Of a DNA stretch of 9,788 bases, positions 1 through 5,944 are shown one piece after another. Position 1 is the first letter of the stretch, and each line of letters starts with the position of its first letter. Position numbers and translations under genes: made by a program. Location: contig DFBO01000059.1 of assembly GCA_002366675.1 (NCBI GenBank), forward strand, positions 1 through 9,788, given 5' to 3'. The DNA is from Flavobacteriaceae bacterium UBA3078. Its GTDB lineage: Bacteria; Bacteroidota; Bacteroidia; Flavobacteriales; Flavobacteriaceae. The notes below the pieces were generated by a model. The model made no database searches, was not told where the DNA came from, and saw only the letters and a list, made by a program, of their open reading frames with translations.

Positions 1-1
1 T

Positions 2-724
2 TTTGCAGCAGGAAGTGGTATTACGCCAGTTTTATCAATGATTAAAACACATCTTAAAGCAGAGCCTAATTCAACTTGTAAATTGTTTTATGTCAATAAA
101 ACAGCAAAATCAATTATCTTTAAAGAAGAGTTAGAACAATTAAGAAACACCTATTTTGGTAGATTAGAAATCTATTATTTCTTAACCACAGAACGTCGTG
201 ATATAGATCTTTTTAACGGAAGATTTGACGACGAAAAAATGAAAGTTCTTACAAAGACCTTCATTGATATTCCAGATACTAGCGAAGTTTTTCTTTGTGG
301 TCCAGAACAAATGGTGAATTACGTGAGTAATTATCTTATTGAAGCGGGATTGCCAAAAGAGTTAATTCATTTCGAATTGTTTGTAACTGGTCTTTCGGAA
401 GAAGATATCAAACGTGCAGAACGTTTAGCAAAACAAAATGTTGAAGGGACAAACGTTACGATTATAGATGGTGGGAAAGAATTTTTCTTCACAATGACTA
501 AAGAATATGATAATATTCTTGATGCAGCATTAGGTGCAGGAGCCGATTTACCATTTGCATGTAAAGGAGGTGTTTGTAGTACTTGTAAATGTAAAGTCAA
601 AGAAGGGGAAGTAGAAATGAAAGTCAATTATGCATTAGAAGAACATGAGGTAAATCAAAATTTAGTATTGAGTTGCCAAGCAGTTCCAACAACAGATAAA
701 GTTGTTGTCGATTTTGATGTTTAA
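2..724 (+). CDS. paaE: Phenylacetyl-CoA epoxidase reductase subunit PaaE (5' end outside the window)
   Basis: Partial gene: the reading frame is already open at base 2, reading FAAGSGITPVLSMI, so the ATG at 38 is internal. The visible 240 residues lack roughly the first 115 of a usual protein of about 355, i.e. the FAD-binding barrel. What remains is the NAD(P)-binding half of a ferredoxin-NADP reductase module (AAGSGITP at its start, FLCGPEQM at about 292-315) and a C-terminal plant-type [2Fe-2S] ferredoxin domain. The four cluster cysteines are encoded at 560, 575, 584 and 674 (C-x4-C-x2-C then a distant C in LSCQA). In the family this subunit passes electrons from NADPH through FAD and the cluster to the di-iron centre of PaaA. 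It lies before paaA here, whereas E. coli has it after paaD. A 72-base gap with one repeat hairpin separates it from paaA. Confidence 0.95.
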   Translation, partial: FAAGSGITPVLSMIKTHLKAEPNSTCKLFYVNKTAKSIIFKEELEQLRNTYFGRLEIYYFLTTERRDIDLFNGRFDDEKMKVLTKTFIDIPDTSEVFLCGPEQMVNYVSNYLIEAGLPKELIHFELFVTGLSEEDIKRAERLAKQNVEGTNVTIIDGGKEFFFTMTKEYDNILDAALGAGADLPFACKGGVCSTCKCKVKEGEVEMKVNYALEEHEVNQNLVLSCQAVPTTDKVVVDFDV

Positions 725-730
725 GCGATT

Positions 731-758
731 TGTCATTCCGAGCATAATCGAGGAATCT
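731..758 (+). repeat. Single short palindromic repeat unit (paaE-paaA gap)
   Basis: The unit begins TGTC and ends CT, enclosing a hairpin: outer stem ATTC/GAAT, inner stem CGA/TCG, loop GCATAA and a two-base AG bulge on the 3' side. It starts 6 bases after the paaE stop and is related to six other places in the window by its ends and fold. The bases after it (759-796) are plain A/T-rich leader of paaA. No T-run follows, so it is not a typical intrinsic terminator. Confidence 0.8.
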
Positions 759-796
759 AAAAAATTATATAGAACAATTCACTAATAACTTATAAA

Positions 797-1753
797 ATGA
801 GTGAAGAACAAATAAAAAATTTAGAAGAACAATTTGAAGCACGTATCGTTCGTGATGATAAAATTGAACCAAAAGATTGGATGCCTGAAAAATATCGTCA
901 AACTCATATTAGACAGATATCACAACATGCGCATTCCGAAATTGTAGGAATGTTGCCTGAAGGTAATTGGATTACTAGAGCGCCTTCGTTAAGACGAAAA
1001 GTTGCATTATTAGCAAAAGTTCAGGATGAAGGTGGACATGGTCTGTATTTATATAGTGCTGCTGAAACTTTAGGTATTTCCAGAGATGAAATGTTCGAGC
1101 AATTGCATTCTGGTAAAGCAAAGTATTCATCCATATTCAATTATCCAGCACTTACTTGGGCAGATATGGGAGCCATTGGTTGGCTAGTAGATGGAGCAGC
1201 TATTATAAATCAAGTAGCTTTATGTGGCACCTCTTATGGACCATATGCTAGAGCGATGGTTAGAATTTGCAAGGAAGAAAGTTTTCACCAACGACAAGGT
1301 TATGAAATTATGTTGAAACTTTCTGAAGGAGCACAAGAACAAAAAGATATGGCACAAGATGCCTTAAATCGTTTTTGGTGGCCATCACTAATGATGTTTG
1401 GCCCTAAAGATGACGAATCTCCACATACAGCACAATCGATGAAGTGGAAATTGAAACGTAAAACAAATGATGATTTACGTCAGCAATTTATAGATCAGAC
1501 GGTTCCTCAAGCTGAATTAATTGGGTTAACAATTCCTGATCCAGATTTAAAATGGAATGAAGAAAAGAAAGGCTATGATTTTGGACCAATTGATTGGGAT
1601 GAGTTCTGGCAAGTTGTAAAAGGTCATGGACCTTGTAATAAAGAACGAATGAAAGCTAGAGTTAATGCATGGGAAGAAGGAACATGGGTTAGAGATGCAG
1701 CTATGTCATATGCCGAAAAACAACAAAAAAGAAAAGAAAAACAAGCAGTTTAA
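797..1753 (+). CDS. paaA: Phenylacetyl-CoA 1,2-epoxidase catalytic subunit PaaA
   Basis: The oxygenase subunit of the bacterial multicomponent monooxygenase that inserts one oxygen atom from O2 into the aromatic ring of phenylacetyl-CoA, giving the ring 1,2-epoxide. The protein has 318 residues (family about 310-330) and a ferritin-like helical fold. Likely di-iron ligands sit in conserved contexts: E48 in AHSEIVG, E78 and H81 in QDEGGH, D132 in LVDGA, and E161 and H164 in EESFH. The pattern of two ExxH motifs plus an extra Glu and Asp fits the family. The C-terminus ends in a Lys/Gln-rich tail (about residues 306-318) that is probably disordered. The start at 797 follows an A-rich ataacttataaa stretch, and the family N-terminus aligns from here. 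paaB follows after 10 bases. Confidence 0.97.
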   Translation: MSEEQIKNLEEQFEARIVRDDKIEPKDWMPEKYRQTHIRQISQHAHSEIVGMLPEGNWITRAPSLRRKVALLAKVQDEGGHGLYLYSAAETLGISRDEMFEQLHSGKAKYSSIFNYPALTWADMGAIGWLVDGAAIINQVALCGTSYGPYARAMVRICKEESFHQRQGYEIMLKLSEGAQEQKDMAQDALNRFWWPSLMMFGPKDDESPHTAQSMKWKLKRKTNDDLRQQFIDQTVPQAELIGLTIPDPDLKWNEEKKGYDFGPIDWDEFWQVVKGHGPCNKERMKARVNAWEEGTWVRDAAMSYAEKQQKRKEKQAV

Positions 1754-1763
1754 ATATAAAATT

Positions 1764-2048
1764 ATGAAAAAAAACTGGCCACTTTGGGAAGTCTTCGTAA
1801 GAAGTAAAAACGGATTAGAACATCGTCATTTTGGAAGTCTACATGCTGTAGATGCAGAAATGGCATTAGAAAATGCACGAGATGTCTATACAAGAAGAAA
1901 TGAAGGTGTAAGCATTTGGGTTGTAGAATCAAAGCATATTACAGCTTCAAATCCAGAGCATAACGGAGAACTATTTGAACCAGCTCAAGATAAGGTGTAT
2001 CGTCACCCAACGTTTTATAATTTACCTGATGAGATAAAACACATGTAA
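1764..2048 (+). CDS. paaB: Phenylacetyl-CoA epoxidase subunit PaaB
   Basis: Small structural subunit of the epoxidase, 94 residues (about 95 in E. coli). It bridges PaaA-PaaC units in the complex and has no catalytic residues of its own. Recognisable family segments are WPLWEVFVRSKNGLEHRH near the start, MALENARDVYTRRNEG in the middle and VYRHPTFYNLPDEIKHM at the end. The frame stays open upstream to an ATG at 1665, but those 33 extra codons overlap paaA and encode a Lys-rich stretch foreign to the family, so the ATG at 1764 is chosen. The stop TAA overlaps the paaC ATG by one base (TAATG), suggesting translational coupling. Confidence 0.96.
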   Translation: MKKNWPLWEVFVRSKNGLEHRHFGSLHAVDAEMALENARDVYTRRNEGVSIWVVESKHITASNPEHNGELFEPAQDKVYRHPTFYNLPDEIKHM

Positions 2049-2800
2049 TGAAAGAACAACTTTATAAATATATATTAGGCATTGCAGATAATAGTCTTAT
2101 TCTTGGGCAACGCATGGGAGAATTATGTGGTCATGGTCCAAGTTTAGAAACAGATATTGCCTGCACAAACATATCTTTGGATTTATTTGGTCAGGTTAGA
2201 AGTTACTATCAATATGCTGCTAAAATAGCAGGAGATAATAGAACGGAAGATGATATTGCTATGTTACGTAAAGAACGTGAATATGTAAATGTACTTTTGG
2301 TTGAACAGCCAAACACAGATTTTGCTTATATTATGGCACGTCATTTTTTGTTTGATATGTATCATTATATGTTTTTACAAGAATTGCAAAAAAGTCAAGA
2401 TTTAACCTTATCAGCAATTGCTACAAAATCAATTAAGGAAGTGAGTTATCACTTACGATTTTCATCAGATTGGATAAAACGATTAGGGGATGGAACGGAA
2501 GAAAGTCATTCTAGAATAAAAAATTCTATTGATGATTTATGGACGTATACAGATGAGTTGTTTCACCTTACTGATGCTGACAAAGTAATGGTTAATGAAG
2601 GTGTTGGAGTAGACGTTACAAAATTAAAGGACACTTATTATACAAAAGTTTCTGAAATTTTACAGGAAGCAACACTTGAAGTTCCAGAATCTAAATATTT
2701 CCAAAAAGGAGGTAAACAAGGAATTCATACAGAACATTTAGGCTATTTATTAGCTGAATTACAATACATGCAACGTGCTTATCCAAATATGGAATGGTAA
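2048..2800 (+). CDS. paaC: Phenylacetyl-CoA epoxidase structural subunit PaaC
   Basis: Second ferritin-like subunit of the epoxidase, 250 residues (about 248 in E. coli). In the family it pairs with PaaA as a scaffold, resembles PaaA in fold, but does not carry the working di-iron site. Diagnostic stretches are LGQRMGELCGHGPSLETDIA near the N-terminus, LLVEQPNTDFAYIMARH about residues 84-100, KSIKEVSYHLRFSSDWIKRL in the middle and GIHTEHLGYLLAELQYMQR at the C-terminus. It starts inside the paaB stop codon (TAATG), and paaD begins one base after its stop, so paaB, paaC and paaD are almost certainly co-translated. Confidence 0.96.
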   Translation: MKEQLYKYILGIADNSLILGQRMGELCGHGPSLETDIACTNISLDLFGQVRSYYQYAAKIAGDNRTEDDIAMLRKEREYVNVLLVEQPNTDFAYIMARHFLFDMYHYMFLQELQKSQDLTLSAIATKSIKEVSYHLRFSSDWIKRLGDGTEESHSRIKNSIDDLWTYTDELFHLTDADKVMVNEGVGVDVTKLKDTYYTKVSEILQEATLEVPESKYFQKGGKQGIHTEHLGYLLAELQYMQRAYPNMEW

Positions 2801-2801
2801 C

Positions 2802-3302
2802 ATGACAACAACAGAGCATCATATAGACAAAATCTTAATTCCAATTCTGGAACAGGTTTCCGATCCAGAAATCCCAGTATTGTCCATTATGGATATGGGA
2901 GTTGTACGTTCAGCAGTGATAATAAACAATATAGTTAAAGTTGAAATTACGCCAACCTATAGTGGTTGCCCAGCAATGGATGTCATTGGAGACGATATTA
3001 AAGCTGCATTGAAGGATGCAGGCTATGAATCGGAAATTAATTTGATTTTGCATCCAGCTTGGACAACCGATTGGATTACTCCAAGAGGAAGAAAAGCTCT
3101 AGAAGATTATGGAATAGCGGCACCTTTAGAAGCCGAAGCTGATAAAGATGTATTGCTAAACGGAAAGAGAATCGTTAAGTGTACCAATTGTGGTTCACAA
3201 AACACCAGATTAGTTAGTCAATTTGGTTCAACGGCATGTAAAGCATTATTTCAATGTGAGGATTGTCAAGAACCTTTCGATTATTTTAAATGTTTGAAGT
3301 GA
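2802..3302 (+). CDS. paaD: Phenylacetate pathway assembly protein PaaD (MIP18/DUF59 family with zinc-ribbon-like tail)
   Basis: 166 residues (about 165 in E. coli). The N-terminal half is a DUF59/MIP18-type domain with DPEIPVLSIMDMGVVR (about 21-36) and TPTYSGCPAMD (about 50-60, Cys56), then LHPAWTTDWITPRGR. The C-terminal part is Cys-rich: C127-x2-C130, STACKALF with C146, C152-x2-C155 and C164, matching the family's metal- or cluster-binding tail. PaaD is needed for an active epoxidase, probably in iron-sulfur or di-iron maturation; the exact role is less settled than for the other subunits. An upstream in-frame ATG at 2775 would overlap paaC; the ATG at 2802, just after the paaC stop, fits the family N-terminus. 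The 142-base gap after it is the longest in the window and is dominated by two repeats. Confidence 0.94.
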   Translation: MTTTEHHIDKILIPILEQVSDPEIPVLSIMDMGVVRSAVIINNIVKVEITPTYSGCPAMDVIGDDIKAALKDAGYESEINLILHPAWTTDWITPRGRKALEDYGIAAPLEAEADKDVLLNGKRIVKCTNCGSQNTRLVSQFGSTACKALFQCEDCQEPFDYFKCLK

Positions 3303-3310
3303 CAATTTGT

Positions 3311-3339
3311 TGTCATCCTGAACTTGGTTCAGGATCTCA
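3311..3339 (+). repeat. Single palindromic repeat unit with perfect 9-bp stem (paaD-paaG gap)
   Basis: ATCCTGAAC (3315-3323) and GTTCAGGAT (3327-3335) form a perfect 9-bp stem around a TTG loop, flanked by the family's TGTC on the left and CTCA on the right. It starts 8 bases after the paaD stop. An A-run, not a T-run, follows, so Rho-independent termination on this strand is not supported. It could still stall decay or processing of the paaABCD message. Confidence 0.85.
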
Positions 3340-3364
3340 TTAACAAAAAATGAAAGTTTAATTT

Positions 3365-3430
3365 TGTCATTCAGAGCGAAGCGAAGAATCTATTATAAAG
3401 ATTGCCACTTCCTTCGTACTCGCAATGACA
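3365..3430 (+). repeat. Inverted pair of repeat units, REPIN-like (paaD-paaG gap)
   Basis: A 66-base element bounded by TGTCATT (3365-3371) and its exact reverse complement AATGACA (3424-3430). The left unit, 3365-3391, has stem ATTC/GAAT. The right unit, 3399-3430, is in opposite orientation and has stem ATTGC/GCAAT when read on the - strand. The inner ends AATCT (3387-3391) and AGATT (3399-3403) also pair. The whole could fold either as one long imperfect hairpin or as two small ones. It ends 14 bases before the paaG start. Confidence 0.85.
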
Positions 3431-3444
3431 AATAAATATAAGGT

Positions 3445-4230
3445 ATGAGTAATAATTCAATTCTATTAAAAATTGAACAAAATGTGGCGTATGTAACGCT
3501 CAACAGACCAGAAGTGTTTAATAGTTTCAATCGTGAAATGGCATTGCAACTGCAATCAATTTTGGATGATTGTGAAACTAATGATAAAGTTAGAGCTATC
3601 GTTTTAACAGGAAACGGAAAAGCATTTTGTGCAGGTCAAGATTTAAAAGAAGTTACAGATCCAGATTTAAATCCAGGATTTAAAAAAATACTAGAAGAAC
3701 ACTACAACCCTATAATTACAAGAATTCGAGCTATTAAAAAACCAATCATTGGCGCAATAAATGGTGTGGCAGCAGGTGCAGGAGCAAATATTGCTTTGGC
3801 TTGCGATATTGTTGTTGCTCACGAAAAAGTGAGTTTTATTCAAGCATTTAGCTTAATTGGGTTAATTCCTGATAGTGCTGGTACATTCTTTTTGCCTAGA
3901 TTAATTGGATTTCAGAAAGCGCAGGCATTGGCTATGTTAGGTGATAAAATATCTGCTGAAGAAGCAGAAAGATTAGGAATGATTTACAAAATGATTCCTT
4001 TAGAAAGTTTTGAAGATGAAGTTGGGAAACTTGCATTAAAATTAGCCAGCATGCCAACTAAAGCACTAGGCATGATTAAAGAATTGTTTAATCAATCTAT
4101 GACTAATACTTTAGAAGAACAATTGGCTTTAGAATCAAAATTACAAATAGAAGCAGCCCAAAGTGAAGATTATAAAGAAGGCGTTGCTGCTTTTATAGAA
4201 AAGCGTAAACCAAATTTCAAAGGAAGATAA
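3445..4230 (+). CDS. paaG: 2-(1,2-epoxy-1,2-dihydrophenyl)acetyl-CoA isomerase PaaG
   Basis: Crotonase-fold enzyme of 261 residues (262 in E. coli) that converts the ring epoxide to oxepin-CoA and can also shift double bonds in later CoA intermediates. Family marks: TLNRPEVFNSFN (18-29), the CoA-binding oxyanion segment GKAFCAGQDL (58-67), YNPIITRIR, AINGVAAGAGANIALACD (104-121), GLIPDSAGTFFLPR (139-152) and the C-terminal DYKEGVAAFIEKRKPNFKG. It carries Asp143 where enoyl-CoA hydratases have their second catalytic Glu, and Asn115 where they have the first, which argues for PaaG rather than the hydratase PaaF. Ser-Ala follow the catalytic Asp where I recall Cys-Gly in E. coli. It is the only crotonase in the window. 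paaH starts one base after its stop. Confidence 0.93.
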   Translation: MSNNSILLKIEQNVAYVTLNRPEVFNSFNREMALQLQSILDDCETNDKVRAIVLTGNGKAFCAGQDLKEVTDPDLNPGFKKILEEHYNPIITRIRAIKKPIIGAINGVAAGAGANIALACDIVVAHEKVSFIQAFSLIGLIPDSAGTFFLPRLIGFQKAQALAMLGDKISAEEAERLGMIYKMIPLESFEDEVGKLALKLASMPTKALGMIKELFNQSMTNTLEEQLALESKLQIEAAQSEDYKEGVAAFIEKRKPNFKGR

Positions 4231-4231
4231 T

Positions 4232-5413
4232 ATGAATGTAGGAATCATTGGAGGAGGAACAATGGGAAGTGGTATTGCGCAAGTTGCTGCAACTTCAGGT
4301 TGTGTTGTGAAATTATTCGATACGAATCAAGCTGCTTTAGATAAAGCTGAAATTTCGTTAGAGAAAATATTGAATAGACTTATTGAAAAAGGAAGAATAG
4401 ATACTGCCGATAAAAATAGAATACAAAACAACATTTCTTATGTTGATAATTTAAAAGATTTAGCTGATTCAAATTTAACTATAGAAGCTATTATTGAAAA
4501 TCTGGACATTAAGAAAAAGGTCTTTTCAGAATTAGAAAGTTATGTGTCTGATGATTGTATAATTGCATCAAACACGTCAAGTTTGTCTATTGCTTCAATT
4601 GCTGCATCGTTAAACAAACCGGAAAGATGTGTTGGAATTCATTTTTTTAATCCAGCACCTTTAATGAAATTGGTTGAGGTTATTCCTGCTATTCAAACAT
4701 CAAAAGAAGTTCTAGACAAATCAGTTAAAACTATTTCCGATTGGAAAAAGGTAGTAGCAGTAGCTAAAGATACACCTGGATTTATTGTGAATCGTGTTGC
4801 AAGACCATTTTATGGTGAAGCTTTAAGAATTTATGAGGAAGGAATAACAGATTTTGCAACGATTGATTGGAGCTTAAAAACGCTTGGAGGATTCAGAATG
4901 GGACCATTTGAATTGATGGATTTTATTGGAAACGATGTTAATTATACAGTGACAGAAACTGTTTTTGCAGCATTTTATTTCGATCCAAGATATAAACCAG
5001 CATTCACACAAAAGCGTTTTTCAGAAGCTGGTTATTTAGGGCGTAAATCGGGAAAAGGCTATTACGAGTATGATGATAATGGACGTTTCATTCAGGGAGA
5101 TTCTGTCATTCAGAGCGAAAGCGAAGAATCTCAACAATTAGCAAAATCAATATTCAATAGAGTGTTAGTAATGCTAATCAACGAAGCAGCAGACGCCTTG
5201 TTTTTAAATATTGCTACAGCAGAAGATATTGATAATGCCATGACCAAAGGAGTTAATTACCCTAAAGGTTTATTGGCTTGGGCAGATGAAAAAGGCATTG
5301 CTTGGTGCGTTGAGAAGTTGGATGAATTGTACAATGAATATCACGAAGATAGATACCGTTGCAGTCCATTATTACGCAAAATGAATAGAGAAAATAAAAC
5401 ATTTTTTAATTAG
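4232..5413 (+). CDS. paaH: 3-hydroxyacyl-CoA (3-hydroxyadipyl-CoA) dehydrogenase PaaH
   Basis: NAD-dependent oxidation of 3-hydroxyadipyl-CoA to 3-oxoadipyl-CoA. The 393 residues comprise a Rossmann domain (about 1-183; GIIGGGTMGSG with G7, G9, G12, and D30 for the NAD ribose), a first 3HCDH C-terminal domain (about 184-280) and a second, shorter 3HCDH domain (about 303-388). Likely catalytic residues are S117 in NTSSL, H137 in IHFFNP, E149 in LVEV and N187 in PGFIVNR. E. coli PaaH is about 475 residues; the difference lies largely between the two C-terminal domains. That linker here contains a translated copy of the operon's repeat (residues 291-300, SVIQSESEES). The enzyme core is intact, so I expect activity. 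The first two genes of this segment (paaG, paaH) are one base apart. Confidence 0.92.
   Translation: MNVGIIGGGTMGSGIAQVAATSGCVVKLFDTNQAALDKAEISLEKILNRLIEKGRIDTADKNRIQNNISYVDNLKDLADSNLTIEAIIENLDIKKKVFSELESYVSDDCIIASNTSSLSIASIAASLNKPERCVGIHFFNPAPLMKLVEVIPAIQTSKEVLDKSVKTISDWKKVVAVAKDTPGFIVNRVARPFYGEALRIYEEGITDFATIDWSLKTLGGFRMGPFELMDFIGNDVNYTVTETVFAAFYFDPRYKPAFTQKRFSEAGYLGRKSGKGYYEYDDNGRFIQGDSVIQSESEESQQLAKSIFNRVLVMLINEAADALFLNIATAEDIDNAMTKGVNYPKGLLAWADEKGIAWCVEKLDELYNEYHEDRYRCSPLLRKMNRENKTFFN
5104..5133 (+). repeat. Repeat unit inside the paaH coding sequence
   Basis: Bases 5104-5131 match the left unit of the intergenic elements at 3365 and 5416 base for base, except for one extra A in the run at 5118-5120 (28 bases instead of 27). 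The trailing TCTCA end also agrees with other copies. It is read in frame as S-V-I-Q-S-E-S-E-E-S in the paaH linker. The opposite-orientation partner unit is missing. Confidence 0.85.
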
Positions 5414-5415
5414 GG

Positions 5416-5480
5416 TGTCATTCAGAGCGAAGCGAAGAATCTTTTAAAAGGTTACCACGTCCTTCGTCCTCGCAATGATA
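5416..5480 (+). repeat. Inverted pair of repeat units, partly decayed (paaH-paaI gap)
   Basis: A 65-base element, starting 2 bases after the paaH stop and ending 8 bases before the paaI start, so it fills almost the whole gap. The left unit, 5416-5442, is identical to the one at 3365-3391. The right unit, 5449-5480, is in opposite orientation and has drifted: the terminus is AATGATA rather than AATGACA, and AGGTTACC replaces AGATTGCC. In RNA the inner pairing AATCT/AGGTT survives with a G-U wobble. Confidence 0.82.
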
Positions 5481-5488
5481 TTAGAAAT

Positions 5489-5893
5489 ATGAAAGGAGAG
5501 AAAATACCTCATAAAATGTTAAGTCAAGATGCCTTCAGTCAATGGTTGGGTATCGAGATTTTAGAATGTGAAATTGGTCGATGTAAAGTAGCTATGACAG
5601 TGCGAAAAGATATGCTTAATAGCATGAACAAAGCACATGGAGGCATTAGTTATTCTCTAGCAGATACAGCTTTTGGCTTTGCAGCGAATACTCATGGAAA
5701 ATACGCGGTTTCAGTTGAAACAAGTATCAATCATATTGAAGCATTAAATGAAGGAGATTATTTAGTAGCTGAATCAGTAATAGAAAACGTAAAAAATAAA
5801 TTAGGCTTCAATATAATAGAAGTCAAACGAGGAGATGAAATGGTTGCACTTTTTAAAGGTGTGGTTTATAGAACTCAAAAAGATTGGGAATAA
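5489..5893 (+). CDS. paaI: Phenylacetate-pathway hotdog-fold acyl-CoA thioesterase PaaI
   Basis: 134 residues (about 140 in E. coli), one hotdog domain. PaaI hydrolyses aromatic and dead-end CoA esters, notably hydroxyphenylacetyl-CoAs, and so returns trapped CoA to the cell. The family signature AHGGISYSLADTAFGFAAN spans 49-67, with Asp59 at the catalytic position; LNSMN (43-47) before it and a C-terminal MVALFKGVVYR strand complete the pattern. The start is uncertain: ATG 5489 and ATG 5516 both give acceptable proteins, and the second is preceded by an A-rich ataaa typical of flavobacterial starts. The AGGAG at 5493-5497 lies inside the longer version and too far from 5516 to be a good ribosome site. 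Confidence 0.92.
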   Translation: MKGEKIPHKMLSQDAFSQWLGIEILECEIGRCKVAMTVRKDMLNSMNKAHGGISYSLADTAFGFAANTHGKYAVSVETSINHIEALNEGDYLVAESVIENVKNKLGFNIIEVKRGDEMVALFKGVVYRTQKDWE

Positions 5894-5909
5894 AGATGAA
5901 ATCGAAGAT

Positions 5910-5917
5910 TACATTTG
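5910..5917 (+). promoter_or_regulatory. Possible Bacteroidota-type -7 box before paaJ
   Basis: TACATTTG fits the Bacteroidota -7 consensus TAnnTTTG, and a TTG at 5884-5886 could serve as the -33 element, but the 23-base spacer is longer than the usual 19-21. If real, transcription would begin about 20 bases before the paaJ ATG. Such an octamer is expected by chance in AT-rich DNA, so this is weak. The gap (5894-5944) is the only one longer than 10 bases without a repeat. Confidence 0.2.
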
Positions 5918-5944
5918 ACCAATTGGTAAAATAGAAGATATCAA

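Noticed and set aside
367..627. Open frame on the - strand inside paaE
   Set aside because: Antisense shadow of the ferredoxin domain; no recognisable protein and no leader.
1665..1763. Upstream extension of paaB by 33 codons from ATG 1665
   Set aside because: It overlaps the 3' end of paaA, encodes a Lys-rich sequence foreign to PaaB, and the ATG at 1764 gives the family's normal length.
2775..2801. Upstream ATG for paaD
   Set aside because: It would overlap the end of paaC by nine codons; ATG 2802 directly after the paaC stop fits the family N-terminus.
3359..3366. TAATTTTG, a possible -7 promoter box before paaG
   Set aside because: It fits TAnnTTTG, but its last bases belong to the repeat end and no TTG lies at a suitable distance upstream.
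3311..3430. Repeat hairpins read as intrinsic terminators
   Set aside because: None is followed by a T-run on the + strand, and paaG and paaH downstream have no clear promoter, so full termination here is unlikely.
5088..5113. TCATTCAG twice (5088-5095 and 5106-5113) in paaH, as if the repeat had entered twice
   Set aside because: The first copy matches the unit over only eight bases; chance is enough to explain it.
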